A DNA stretch of 38,990 nt from an uncultured Paenibacillaceae bacterium (GCA_937957685.1 CALGAO010000121.1:1-38990), one strand, 5' to 3'; numbered from the stretch's first letter, positions 1 through 7,804 are shown. Translations and numbers: made by a program. The notes: generated by a model not told the origin, from the letters alone.

Positions 1-64
1 AGCGCTACCAAGATTGGAGCTGAAGCATCGATTTCACCAATCTCAAAATTCTGCCCACAATTGC

Positions 65-120
65 TTGACACACACTTCTTTCTGACATATGTAAAAATTA
101 TATGGTTTATCATGTATAAT
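65..120 (+). promoter_or_regulatory. Possible promoter region of the ECF sigma gene
   Basis: A perfect TTGACA lies at 65-70, with a weak TATGTA 17 bases further on at 88-93. A perfect TATAAT lies at 115-120 but has only a poor -35 (TAAAAA at 92-97). Either could start the sigma/anti-sigma transcript. The first 60 bases of the window hold no gene that I can support. Confidence 0.35.
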
Positions 121-223
121 AGAATTATCAAGTCCGAACGATATGGCAAACAGATCAGCCATGTATAGATGAAGCTTTATATGGATCAAGTATCGCATTA
201 CGGATATTGAAAGGATTGCCGAC

Positions 224-793
224 GTGAAAGAATGGTATTTTTTCCTCCCTCAATTTGATGAGCTGAATCAGGAGGTTCAGCAGTTGGTCTATCGTTCCTA
301 CTATACGTTCGTATATAAGGACATCTACTTCCTGGTGAAAGATCATTTGATAACGGAGGATCTGATCCAGGAATCTTTCTTCAAGATCCTCTCCGCTGTA
401 CATAAGCATGAAGTTTCGAAGATCCTGCCCTGGATCAAGCAGGTCGTGCGCAACCAGACAGTGGATTATCTGAGAAAAATTCACAAGGACCGTCATCTGA
501 CGTACCTTGACAACGTCAATAATATGATGAGCGTGCTTGAGACGGCAACGGGAACCGCCGAGGTGGAACATCATGTGGAGAACAAGATCAGGGATGAGCT
601 GCTCCATGACATGATCGCGAGGATGAAGCCGGAGTATCGACTGGTGCTTATGCTGTACTACATAGAAGGAATGACCATTCAGGAGGTCGCTGAGCAGGTC
701 CGTCTATCCAAGCCGGCTGTAAGTCAAAAATTGAAGCGTGCCCGGCAGAAGCTACTGGAACAGTTTCAAAGGAAGTGGGATGTCCATGATTGA
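224..793 (+). CDS. ECF-type RNA polymerase sigma factor
   Basis: This 189-residue protein has the two-domain layout of extracytoplasmic-function sigma factors. Region 2 (about residues 25-90) carries the acidic LITEDLIQESFFKIL helix and the WIKQVVRNQTVDYLRK segment that contacts the -10 element. Region 4 (about 130-180) is a helix-turn-helix, with MTIQEVAEQVRLSKPAVSQ followed by a basic LKRARQKL helix. The GTG start is preceded by AAGGA eight bases upstream. The stop lies inside the next gene, which encodes a membrane protein, the usual sigma/anti-sigma pairing. The regulated genes cannot be told from this sequence. No lineage-specific name (SigW, SigM, SigV) can be given safely. Confidence 0.9.
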   Translation: MKEWYFFLPQFDELNQEVQQLVYRSYYTFVYKDIYFLVKDHLITEDLIQESFFKILSAVHKHEVSKILPWIKQVVRNQTVDYLRKIHKDRHLTYLDNVNNMMSVLETATGTAEVEHHVENKIRDELLHDMIARMKPEYRLVLMLYYIEGMTIQEVAEQVRLSKPAVSQKLKRARQKLLEQFQRKWDVHD

Positions 794-1550
794 AGAAGGC
801 AGAAAACATGACGAGCTGAGAAAAGCGATGGATGAGTTGTATGATCGCATCGAGATTCCGGACAGCACGGAGTCCTGGAAAAGAGTGCAGGTCATGCTCA
901 TCAAGCGCAAACGACGCAGACGATGGATTCGCAGGCTTGGCTATGCCGCAGCCATCTTTGCCTGTTCGCTGATCCTGAGCCTGGGGTTGAACATGAACAC
1001 GCAAGGTGTGTATTCGTTTGCCGGCTTGTTCAAGAACGTCAGGGATTCGGTCGTCGAGATCTTCCATGAGCGCAGCGAGGCGACGAATGCTCCGGATGCT
1101 GCTCTGACACCTCCTCCGGATGATGGTCAGCCCGGGACGAACAACGGCTTCATGATATCCGAGGTGTCGCTGGAGGAAGCTCTGGAGCAGGCACCGTTTA
1201 TCCGGGTTCCGTCATCTCCGCCCGATCAATGGTCATTCAGAAGGGTTCGAATGTTTCAGACCACCGATACCGAGGTCGGTCGGGTGTTCCTTGAATACTC
1301 CGGCCCCAATGGAGAGATGATCAGCATCGAGCAGCGCCTGATCACAGGGGAAAGCGACGGACTGAAAACCGAGATGCCCCTTGACTCCGGGGAGTACAAG
1401 GATGTCAACATCAACGGCAACACCGGGATCCTGCTCCGTCCGACGAGCGGCAGCCTTCATCTGGAATGGCTCACGGAGGATCGTGTGCTCATCCATCTAT
1501 TCGCCAACATCCCGGAGGAAGATCTGATCGCCTTCGCCAGATCCATGTGA
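780..1550 (+). CDS. Membrane anti-sigma factor with C-terminal DUF4367-like domain
   Basis: This 256-residue protein overlaps the sigma gene by 14 bases. The start is ATG 780; ATG 786 is equally possible, since both use the AGGAAG at 770-775. A charged cytoplasmic N-terminus ends in a KRKRRRR stop-transfer cluster, followed by one membrane helix (about residues 54-71), a Pro/Asp-rich linker and an extracytoplasmic domain (about 125-256). The C-terminal part, with LEWLTEDRVLIHLFANIPEE, fits DUF4367, which is common on anti-sigma factors of Bacillus and Paenibacillus. No HxxxCxxC zinc motif of the ZAS class is present, so sigma binding would rely on the cytoplasmic helices around residues 1-45. 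The anti-sigma role is inferred from overlap and topology. Confidence 0.8.
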   Translation: MSMIEEGRKHDELRKAMDELYDRIEIPDSTESWKRVQVMLIKRKRRRRWIRRLGYAAAIFACSLILSLGLNMNTQGVYSFAGLFKNVRDSVVEIFHERSEATNAPDAALTPPPDDGQPGTNNGFMISEVSLEEALEQAPFIRVPSSPPDQWSFRRVRMFQTTDTEVGRVFLEYSGPNGEMISIEQRLITGESDGLKTEMPLDSGEYKDVNINGNTGILLRPTSGSLHLEWLTEDRVLIHLFANIPEEDLIAFARSM

Positions 1551-1553
1551 CAG

Positions 1554-1588
1554 AAGAGCAGTGAACCGATGAAAGGTCCACTGCTCTT
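1554..1588. terminator. Bidirectional hairpin between convergent genes
   Basis: AAGAGCAGTG (1554-1563) pairs perfectly with CACTGCTCTT (1579-1588) around a 15-base loop. The U-runs on both sides are only moderate. It lies between the anti-sigma stop and the stop of the convergent secreted-protein gene, so it can serve both. Confidence 0.7.
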
Positions 1589-1596
1589 GCTCTGTT

Positions 1597-2064
1597 TCAG
1601 CTGGCAAGCACGTAACCGGAGTAACGGGTGCCCTGCTCCACGATGCTGTTATGCGATACCCAGTGATTGGATTTCACCCGGTAGTAGTAACCCGTAGTCA
1701 CATTGTAGCTGATGCCGCCGATGACGGACAGGTAATCATTGTAGAAGATGGTCCACGGCGTCGTGCTCACATCGACCCAGGATGTGCCGGTCCAGCGCTG
1801 CAGAGTCAGCTGCAGACCGACGGCGTCCACATATTGGGTGGCGATCGTCTCCCCGGAGATCTGGACTTTGCCATTGCCGAGGTAAGAGATGCTTCCTTCG
1901 CCATAATCAAGATAGATAAAATTCGGGTCGAACACGGTAAAGGGTTGCACATCCGGAAGCGGCAGCGAAGCTGACGGCTGAGAGTCGATGGATGCCAATG
2001 CCGTTCCAGGAATCAACAGGCACAAGGACATGATGATGCACAGGATAAGTCTCGATTTTTTCAT
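1597..2064 (-). CDS. Small secreted protein, DUF6147-like
   Basis: The 155-residue product has a clear Sec signal peptide: MKK, then a hydrophobic core, then a cleavage site near ALA-S at residues 23-25. The mature part of about 130 residues has no cysteine. It is rich in aromatic and beta-prone segments, including WTGTSWVDV and a GYYYRVKSNHW stretch. This resembles the small exported DUF6147-type proteins of spore-formers, but the family call is from memory and tentative. The start is fixed by AAGGAGAGGAGA just upstream of ATG 2064. An imperfect hairpin (2091-2136) lies in the expected leader. Function unknown. Confidence 0.75.
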   Translation of the reverse strand: MKKSRLILCIIMSLCLLIPGTALASIDSQPSASLPLPDVQPFTVFDPNFIYLDYGEGSISYLGNGKVQISGETIATQYVDAVGLQLTLQRWTGTSWVDVSTTPWTIFYNDYLSVIGGISYNVTTGYYYRVKSNHWVSHNSIVEQGTRYSGYVLAS

Positions 2065-2090
2065 AGATATCTCCTCTCCTTTTTAAGCAA

Positions 2091-2136
2091 TTGAACGCAG
2101 ACAGCTCCCAGGCCTGGTTCGACTCTGTCCGTTCAA
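2091..2136 (-). other. Leader hairpin upstream of the small secreted protein gene
   Basis: TTGAACG (2091-2097) and GACAG (2100-2104) pair with CTGTC (2125-2129) and CGTTCAA (2130-2136). This gives 12 pairs with a two-base bulge, and the loop contains the palindrome CCAGGCCTGG. It ends 26 bases before the start codon on the minus strand, next to the ribosome-binding site. No U-run follows, so it is not a typical terminator. Confidence 0.45.
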
Positions 2137-2203
2137 CCATTAGAGACGAAATATCCGTGAAATGATTAACAGTTTTCAGAAAATTTTTTATCTTATATGT
2201 CGA

Positions 2204-3022
2204 TCATCGGAAGATGGTATGCTTCAGTTCGAGGATCCGGCGGTTCTCCAGATGAATTGACACCGCGTGCAAGCCTGCTCCGCTGCCGGGATTCACGCAG
2301 ATGGTCCCGTTGATCCTGTCCGACCAGCTGCCGGACTGGTAGGGCGCCTCATGGATATGGCCATGAAGCGTCAGCAGCGGCTGATGCTTCGCGATCGCAT
2401 TCCGGATCGCCCGGCTTCCCACATGTTGCGTCTTGCTGATCATGTCCAGCTTCGTGCCATATGGCGGCGCATGCATGACCCATATCTCGCTCTGCCCGGC
2501 CGTCTCGCCTTGCCCGCTGCCGATGGATCGCAGATCCTCCTCGATGCTGGGCAGCTGATTCAGGATGTCGGGCGCCACCTCCCGAATCTCCGTTCCGGAG
2601 CCTGACCACAGACAGGGATCCGCGCCTTGATGGGTATCGCTGGCGAGATCCCGTCGCTCATGGTGTTTGATCCTGAACGGACTGACATTGACCATGCCGT
2701 AGCCTCGCAGAACCAGCTCCTGGCTGATGCTGACGGGCCTCAGGTCGAGCAGCCTGATATGATCCGGCAGGCGGCTCAACCGCTCGATCGCCCCGGGGTA
2801 ATCCGTGTTTCCCGGGATGAAGCGGACCGGAACCGCCAGTTGCGCCAGGCGAGGCGCCAGGAACTCCTCGATGAACGCCAGCTGGGACGCCACGCTCCGC
2901 GAAGGGCGGAAGTAATCTCCCCCCAGCAGCAGGAGATCAGGCTCCTCGCGCGCCACCAGCTCGAACAGCTCCTGATAGGACTCGCGGTGTTCATGCAGGT
3001 CAGCGGCATAGATGATCCTCAT
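2204..3022 (-). CDS. Calcineurin-like metallophosphoesterase
   Basis: This 272-residue protein has the metal-binding blocks of the calcineurin-like fold in order: AADLHEH (D-x-H, residues 7-11), LLLLGGDYF, FIPGNTDYPG (GNxD in place of the usual GNHD) and LTLHGHIHEAP near the C-terminus. No signal peptide is present, so it is cytoplasmic. The substrate cannot be predicted; related stand-alone enzymes act on phosphodiesters or phosphoproteins. The start is ATG 3022 behind AGGAGGG. It follows the coiled-coil lipoprotein gene by 18 bases and is probably transcribed with it. Confidence 0.85.
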   Translation of the reverse strand: MRIIYAADLHEHRESYQELFELVAREEPDLLLLGGDYFRPSRSVASQLAFIEEFLAPRLAQLAVPVRFIPGNTDYPGAIERLSRLPDHIRLLDLRPVSISQELVLRGYGMVNVSPFRIKHHERRDLASDTHQGADPCLWSGSGTEIREVAPDILNQLPSIEEDLRSIGSGQGETAGQSEIWVMHAPPYGTKLDMISKTQHVGSRAIRNAIAKHQPLLTLHGHIHEAPYQSGSWSDRINGTICVNPGSGAGLHAVSIHLENRRILELKHTIFR

Positions 3023-3040
3023 CTGATTCCCTCCTGTCGA

Positions 3041-3946
3041 TCATCCGGGTTCGAGCAGAAACGCTTCTTCCGCCCATTCATGGTAATACCACCATTCCTC
3101 CCCTGATCCGATCAGATGCACATGCTGCCGATAGACATCCATGTACAGCTCTTCTCCATGATAATAGAAGGTCAATCTCTCGATCCGGTCGCCGATCTGT
3201 TCGGGCTTGCCAGCCAGCAGCTCAACTTCCTCGCTCACCAAAGGCCAGACGCGCAGGTGCACCCGATGATCGGCGAATTGAACATAGGCATCCCCTCTCC
3301 TGACTGCCCCGCTGGCTCCCAACTTCGCGACCAATCCGTCATCCTTGGCGAAAGGCAAGGCTGGCATGAATGCCTCAACCGCTTGATAAAGATCGCAATC
3401 CGGCCACAGGAGAAGCTGGTGCTGCTCCACGAGCAGGGCATATTGATCCACCAGAACCAGTGTATTTTGCTCCGCGCCGTCATAAAAGTCAAACACGTAA
3501 TTCATCGGATAACCGTTCGGATAACCTTCGGTGGTCACATGCTGCACACAATAGTACGGATTGGCCATATGTCCAATGATCAGGGGATCTTCGATCACCG
3601 CAGCTTCCGGGTCCCCTTCATATCGGGAGATGACGATCCTGTCCCAGATCGTTCTCTCCCTGAACTTCTCCAACCAGGGGTATTCGCTCAGCAGCAGGCT
3701 CATGAATGATCGCCCCTCTGCATCGATGCGTTGCATCGTCTGTTCATGCTCGTCCTGGAGCTTCTTCAGCTCCTCGAGCTTATCCATCATCTGCTCCAGA
3801 TCTTCCCTCTTGTCCACGAGCTCTTGCTGCAGTTCGGTGATGGTTACCGCCTGCTGCCGCACTTCTTCCTGAAGCTGCGCTCCGGCAAGCTCACAGCCTG
3901 TCAGGATCAGGCACAACATCCAGACGCTCGATATCACGCGTCGCAT
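3041..3946 (-). CDS. Coiled-coil lipoprotein, tandem paralogue of the preceding gene
   Basis: I do not recognise the family. From ATG 3946 (behind GGGGGAGG, six bases away) the protein has 301 residues. A lipoprotein signal ends in ILTGC, with Cys18 as the lipidation site. A Glu/Leu-rich coiled coil follows (about 20-70, EELKKLQDEHEQ). The conserved domain (about 85-300) has blocks YPWLEKF, WDRIVI, YPNGYPMNYVFDFYDG, LLLWPDC, GASGAVRRGD and FYYHGEELYMD. The neighbouring gene at 3964-4863 shares all of these blocks at matching spacing, so the two arose by tandem duplication. This copy is a predicted lipoprotein; the other is not. A TTG at 3967 would extend it by seven residues but has no ribosome-binding site. 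Confidence 0.75.
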   Translation of the reverse strand: MRRVISSVWMLCLILTGCELAGAQLQEEVRQQAVTITELQQELVDKREDLEQMMDKLEELKKLQDEHEQTMQRIDAEGRSFMSLLLSEYPWLEKFRERTIWDRIVISRYEGDPEAAVIEDPLIIGHMANPYYCVQHVTTEGYPNGYPMNYVFDFYDGAEQNTLVLVDQYALLVEQHQLLLWPDCDLYQAVEAFMPALPFAKDDGLVAKLGASGAVRRGDAYVQFADHRVHLRVWPLVSEEVELLAGKPEQIGDRIERLTFYYHGEELYMDVYRQHVHLIGSGEEWWYYHEWAEEAFLLEPG

Positions 3947-3963
3947 CCGTAACCTCCCCCTGT

Positions 3964-4863
3964 TCAACCAGGTTCACCTGCCGCGATCTGTCCAGCCTCT
4001 TCATCGTAATACCACAGTTCCTCGCCTTGACCGGATAGATGCACATATTGGGGATAGATGTCCATATACAGCTCTTCACCGTGATAATAAAACGTGAATC
4101 TCTCGAGCCGATCACCTGGCTGCTCCGGCTTCTGCTCCAGCCATTCTCTGTCGACGAATGACCGGACCCTTCTGTGCACCCATGTCTTTGAAAACAGGAC
4201 GTACAGATCGCCTCTCCGGACCGCGCCACTGGCGGCCATCTTCGCGATAAGCCCGTCATGCCTGACAAAAGGCTCGGCAGGCAGGAACGCTTCTATCACG
4301 CGATACAGATTGCAATCCGGCCAGAGAAATAGCTGATGCTGGTCCACCTCAATGGCATGTTGATCGATCAGGACAAGGGTATGCTTCATATCTCCTTCAT
4401 AGAAATCAAACGTATGGTGCATGCGGTAACCGTTCGGATACCTTCCCGTATCGGTGGTCTGCAAGCAGATGAGCTGATTGATGCCCCGGATAATCAGCGG
4501 GTCTTCGATCACCACGGAATCCTCAATCACGATCCGATCCCACATCGTGCCATCCCTGAACTTTCCCAGCCATGGATGCTCGGTCATCATCAATTCCACG
4601 CCCTTCTGCCCGCCTGCGCTCAGGAGCGACATCCGGATCGATTCCTCCTGCTCCGCGATGAATCTCTGCAGATCCGCCAACTCCTGCTCCCTGTGTGCGA
4701 TCTGATCCCGGGTGAGCGCGATCTGTCGCTGAAGCTCGGCGATGATCGCCTCTTGCTTCGTCAGTTGGTCCCGCAGCTGTGCGGGTTGGTTGAAGCTTGC
4801 CGGCACCAGGATCGACAGCATGATGGTGAGCAACAAGCCGCGCAGGATATACGGCCTTGGCAA
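3964..4863 (-). CDS. Coiled-coil membrane or exported protein, tandem paralogue
   Basis: I do not recognise the family. The likely start is TTG 4863, nine bases after GAAGGGA, giving 299 residues, almost the same length as the 301-residue paralogue. A GTG at 4872 would sit on the ribosome-binding site. The frame stays open further upstream, but that stretch is antisense or out of frame to the kinase gene and is not coding here. The N-terminus is one hydrophobic segment (about residues 6-22) without a lipobox, so it is a signal or anchor helix. A coiled coil follows (about 28-70), then the shared domain with HPWLGKF, MWDRIVI, LVLIDQHAIEVDQHQLFLWP, MAASGAVRRGDLY and FYYHGEELYMDIY. It is spaced 17 bases from the next gene. 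The domain probably acts outside the membrane. Confidence 0.7.
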   Translation of the reverse strand: MPRPYILRGLLLTIMLSILVPASFNQPAQLRDQLTKQEAIIAELQRQIALTRDQIAHREQELADLQRFIAEQEESIRMSLLSAGGQKGVELMMTEHPWLGKFRDGTMWDRIVIEDSVVIEDPLIIRGINQLICLQTTDTGRYPNGYRMHHTFDFYEGDMKHTLVLIDQHAIEVDQHQLFLWPDCNLYRVIEAFLPAEPFVRHDGLIAKMAASGAVRRGDLYVLFSKTWVHRRVRSFVDREWLEQKPEQPGDRLERFTFYYHGEELYMDIYPQYVHLSGQGEELWYYDEEAGQIAAGEPG

Positions 4864-4958
4864 GGTTCGCACTCCCTTCCACACATGAGAAACTGAACAT
4901 AACGAGGAACAGGTCAATCTGCTTGAAAGTGGATAGACTGCAAGATCTCCGGGAATGA

Positions 4959-5885
4959 TCATTCCAGTTGCAGCAGAAACTGCCGGGTGCCCATGTAAGC
5001 ATGCGTCCAGCCCATCTTCGCATAGAATCTCAGCCCGTCCAACCCCTTGAAGTAGTAAGCGGCTCTCAAGCGCTCCGTGAAATGCGGCATGCTCCTCCCC
5101 GCTTGCTCCAGCTGTGCCTGATACGCCGCGACGATCCCCGCCCAGGGCATATGGCGGTCCAGGACAGCCAGATCGATGAGCGGATCCCCGTACATGTACA
5201 GCCCGTCGATGATGCCGGTCACTCGCGCGCCGTCGGACAAGATGTTCCACGGATGGTAATCTCCATGGACGAAGTGTCTGTGCGGCTCACCATATGGGAC
5301 ATAATGCATCAGCCGATCATAAATTTCCGTGAAAACATCCCGCTCCAGACAAGTCGTGCGGTAGAGCTCATGCCAGTTCTCCCAGAAGGTTCCCGTCTGA
5401 TCTTCCGCAAAGGCTGCCGTGACAAATTCCTTCCAGCTGGCGAACGATCCTTGCCCGTCCCGCCTGATCCATCCGTACCCGCTGGTTGCGCTGACGTCTG
5501 CATCCGCCAGACGGAACAGGATCCGGACCAGATGCGGCACGTGGCGCAGCTGGTCTTCCGCCGCAAGCTCCGACAGATTGCGCCCTTCCAGCCGCTCCAG
5601 GATCACGTAAGTCAGCTGACCTCTGTGCCCCATGGCCAGACACGCCGGGAAAGGGATTCCGTCCTGCGAGGCCAGCAAGTTCGCCACATAATGCTCCGTG
5701 TCAAAAGCGCCTTCCAGATCGCTGAATTTGATCACATACCCTTGGCCATTCACGTCGCAGGAGAACACGCTGCTCATATTGCCGCCTTCCATCTGACGGA
5801 TGGAAGCCGCTTCTGATCCGATATGGTGCTTGATGATCTCCTGGATCTCACTGATGTCGATAACCGGTTTACGATAAGCACTCAT
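4959..5885 (-). CDS. Aminoglycoside phosphotransferase-family kinase (APH-like)
   Basis: This 308-residue protein has the APH/choline-kinase fold. The N-lobe carries GGNMSSVFSCDVNGQGYVIK, with the ATP-binding lysine in VIKF. The catalytic loop is HFVHGDYHPWNILSDG. The metal-binding segment is GIIDGLYMYGDPLIDLA, with Gly after the usual IID where Trp is common. The GYGWIRRDGQGSFASW block resembles the region before the catalytic loop in hygromycin-type kinases. The substrate is unknown; many chromosomal members phosphorylate small cell metabolites, so antibiotic resistance should not be assumed. The start is ATG 5885 with AGGAG eight bases upstream. It lies 95 bases upstream of the coiled-coil pair on the same strand. 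Confidence 0.85.
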   Translation of the reverse strand: MSAYRKPVIDISEIQEIIKHHIGSEAASIRQMEGGNMSSVFSCDVNGQGYVIKFSDLEGAFDTEHYVANLLASQDGIPFPACLAMGHRGQLTYVILERLEGRNLSELAAEDQLRHVPHLVRILFRLADADVSATSGYGWIRRDGQGSFASWKEFVTAAFAEDQTGTFWENWHELYRTTCLERDVFTEIYDRLMHYVPYGEPHRHFVHGDYHPWNILSDGARVTGIIDGLYMYGDPLIDLAVLDRHMPWAGIVAAYQAQLEQAGRSMPHFTERLRAAYYFKGLDGLRFYAKMGWTHAYMGTRQFLLQLE

Positions 5886-6000
5886 TGCACATTCTCCTGT
5901 CTGAATCGGAAATGATCAAGCTTACACCAAAGGTCCCTCGCCCAATATTAATGTGATTAACTTCTTTCTGACCCGCTTGGACATGTTCGCCAACAGACGT

Positions 6001-6234
6001 TCACGAAGGAGTGCCCGCCCTCTTGACGGACTTATAGAAGTTGTCCTCCACAATCTTGCGGAATGGCGGAAACAGCGGCTCGGGCAGCTCCGACCACCTG
6101 AACCAGCCAACCTCCGGCATCTCATACGATGCATTCACGACGGTCTCGCCTTCATATCGTCCGGCTATCATCCACAGCGTGATGAAATGTTTATCCGTCT
6201 CAGGAAAGACACCGCTTTCGATCGGCTCGTTCAT
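6001..6234 (-). pseudogene. Nudix hydrolase C-terminal fragment lacking the Nudix box
   Basis: The 77 residues from ATG 6234 match the C-terminal half of NUDT15/MutT-like hydrolases: ETDKHFITLWMIAG, then YEMPEVGWFRWSELPEPLFP. The catalytic Nudix box (G-x5-E-x7-REUxEExGU) and everything before it are missing. The VOC gene ends only 64 bases upstream, so there is no room for the missing part. An AAGGAGG lies seven bases before the ATG, so the remnant could still be translated as a small protein. It cannot be a working Nudix hydrolase. Most likely it is a 5'-truncated gene left by a deletion; a small protein kept for another role is possible. Confidence 0.65.
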
Positions 6235-6298
6235 GCTGATTCCTCCTTCCACATCAGATTCAAGGTAAGGAACGCCTCTTGCGGAACTGTGTCCGCCA

Positions 6299-6691
6299 TT
6301 ATGGCCACTGCTCCAGACGTTTCTCCAACGTTCCCGTATGCAGCTCCAGCTCGGTTCCGTCCGGATCGAGGAAATTCACCGTCCAACCGCCTCCTCTGAC
6401 AACCGGACCTCTGACGATCCTCACCCCATGCTCCCGCAACCGGTTCACCGCTTGATGAAAATCCATCTCTTCCATGTAAAACGCGACATGGTCCACGCCG
6501 AAGCTTCTCTTTTCCGCAGCTTCAAGCTCGGGACGCTCCAGCAGACAGATCCAGGCCTTGCCCCATTCCAGATACACGTCACGGTTCCCTCGATGCCTCA
6601 GCCTCATGCCAAGAAGATCCACATAAAACCTCAGCGAGGTCCCCAGATCCCGCACGCGAATCGTGACGTGACTGAACCCTCTCACTTCCAT
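6299..6691 (-). CDS. VOC-family protein resembling FosB/FosA-type thiol transferases
   Basis: This 130-residue protein is one vicinal-oxygen-chelate unit of two beta-alpha-beta-beta-beta modules. The metal-ligand pattern fits fosfomycin-resistance-type enzymes: His in GFSHVTIRV, His in GVDHVAFYM and Glu in the C-terminal DPDGTELELHTGTLEKRL. The LHTGTL..RL ending is typical of FosB and FosX. FosB uses bacillithiol, and a bacillithiol-synthesis gene (bshB2) occurs 10 kb away. Many chromosomal VOC proteins with this ending have unknown substrates, so fosfomycin activity is only a possibility. The start overlaps the end of the DUF2500 gene by 10 bases, suggesting translational coupling. Confidence 0.8.
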   Translation of the reverse strand: MEVRGFSHVTIRVRDLGTSLRFYVDLLGMRLRHRGNRDVYLEWGKAWICLLERPELEAAEKRSFGVDHVAFYMEEMDFHQAVNRLREHGVRIVRGPVVRGGGWTVNFLDPDGTELELHTGTLEKRLEQWP

Positions 6692-7098
6692 ATGCCGCTT
6701 CCTCCGGTGGAGTGTGATGTTTCTGCCGGTAAGCTCCGCTCGAACTCCAGGAAGCGGGTTCCCTGATAGGTCAGCATGCCGATATCGCCTTCCGCGATCA
6801 GGCCGAATCTGTTCTCTTTCACCGGGAGCTCGATCCGCGAGCCATCCTCAAACTCGAATGTAATATAGTAGCTTGTGTTCGCACTGGCATCGCCCGAACC
6901 ACCCCATACATGCTGACGTCTGGCAACTACCCTGCACGGCCTGGTCAGCACTTCCGACTGGTTGTTCCTGACCCAGGTGCCGAGACCTCTGAGGATCGCA
7001 CTGGCGAAGACCACGATCGCCAGCACCAGCAGGATGGTGAACAGCAGCTGGAACCAGGTTGGAGCTCCGTACATGAATCCCCTGTTCTCTTCAAACAT
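6682..7098 (-). CDS. DUF2500-family membrane protein
   Basis: The 138-residue protein starts at ATG 7098, chosen because GGGGAGAG lies eight bases upstream; an ATG at 7116 has no such site. One N-terminal membrane helix (about residues 12-38, LLFTILLVLAIVVFASAIL) is followed by a small beta-rich domain. Its conserved segments CRVVARRQHVWGG, SYYITFEFEDGSRIELPV and AEGDIGMLTYQGTRFLEFER are those of DUF2500. The function of the family is unknown. It overlaps the VOC gene at its 3' end. It probably belongs to a minus-strand run with the HAD gene 58 bases upstream. Confidence 0.85.
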   Translation of the reverse strand: MFEENRGFMYGAPTWFQLLFTILLVLAIVVFASAILRGLGTWVRNNQSEVLTRPCRVVARRQHVWGGSGDASANTSYYITFEFEDGSRIELPVKENRFGLIAEGDIGMLTYQGTRFLEFERSLPAETSHSTGGSGIWK

Positions 7099-7156
7099 CG
7101 TCTTCACTCTCCCCATATATACATTATGACGAAGATCACGGCCAGCAGGTTTCCAG

Positions 7157-7804
7157 TTATGAGAGATATTTCACCAATTCTCGGATATCGCCAATCTGCG
7201 CGACCGGATGGACCTCATGCTGATGCAGCTGTTCCAGCTTCCCCCGGTACAGGACAAATGGAATCCCGGCCTCCTGTGACGCCTTGCCATCGATCCATGA
7301 ATCGCCGATGGAGATCCAGGCAGCCGGATCGGACTCCGGATATTGCTCCAGGACACGAAGGAAGCCAGCAGGGGAAGGCTTCAAGATCCCCGCCTGCTCT
7401 CTCCCCACCACGCAATCGAAGAGATCGAAGATGTGATGTCGGGTCAGAGCGGTTCTGGCGGCCGCATAAGCATTATTCGTCACGATCGACAGGATATAAC
7501 GGCCATGAAGCTGTCCGAGCAGCTCATGCAAGCCGGGTTCCAGCTCCGCGTTCCGCATCCCGCTCAGCTCATGACGCTTCGCGATATCCCACATCCTGTC
7601 GATCTGCTCCTCGTTCATCCGCCCCGTCTGCAGCGCAGCTACGATGATGGTCGATGTGGTGTGCACCTTTAGGTCGATCCCCGGCGGCAGGATGCCCAGA
7701 TCCGTCAGGTAATCGTAGGTCTCCCGCTTCATCGCGGCGTAATCGATATTCGACTGCAATAAGGTATTGTCCATATCGAAGATAATCCCCAGCTTCTTGC
7801 CCAA
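7157..7804 (-). CDS. HAD-superfamily phosphatase
   Basis: The 215-residue protein carries all four HAD motifs: nucleophile block IIFDMDNTLL (residues 7-16), motif II in SIVTNNAY, the lysine in GILKPSPAGF, and the acidic motif IV GDSWIDGKAS. The helical cap between motifs I and II puts it with the beta-phosphoglucomutase/phosphoglycolate phosphatase branch. GDSWIDG, with Trp in place of the usual GDSxxD residue, does not identify a substrate. The start is TTG 7804, with AAGGAGAGAGG about eight bases upstream. That ribosome-binding site is embedded in the end of a small coding-like frame that stops four bases before the TTG. Confidence 0.87.
   Translation of the reverse strand: MGKKLGIIFDMDNTLLQSNIDYAAMKRETYDYLTDLGILPPGIDLKVHTTSTIIVAALQTGRMNEEQIDRMWDIAKRHELSGMRNAELEPGLHELLGQLHGRYILSIVTNNAYAAARTALTRHHIFDLFDCVVGREQAGILKPSPAGFLRVLEQYPESDPAAWISIGDSWIDGKASQEAGIPFVLYRGKLEQLHQHEVHPVAQIGDIRELVKYLS

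Noticed and set aside
2091..2139. tRNA-like end: seven-base acceptor-like stem TTGAACG/CGTTCAA followed by CCA, with a GGTTCGA inside
   Set aside because: No T-stem can form around GGTTCGA and there is no anticodon arm; the total length is under 50 bases. It is better read as a leader hairpin.
2065..2203. SigW/SigX-type promoter upstream of the small secreted protein (TGAAAAC ... CGTC)
   Set aside because: The gap between the elements is about 23 bases instead of the usual 16-17.
3964..5250. N-terminal extension of the coiled-coil protein to 428 residues
   Set aside because: The extra 129 codons run through the kinase gene in another frame. A TTG with a good ribosome-binding site at 4863 gives a protein matching its paralogue in length.
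6299..6691. Fosfomycin-resistance gene
   Set aside because: The motif ending is Fos-like, but many chromosomal VOC proteins share it; substrate-binding residues could not be checked, so no resistance call is made.
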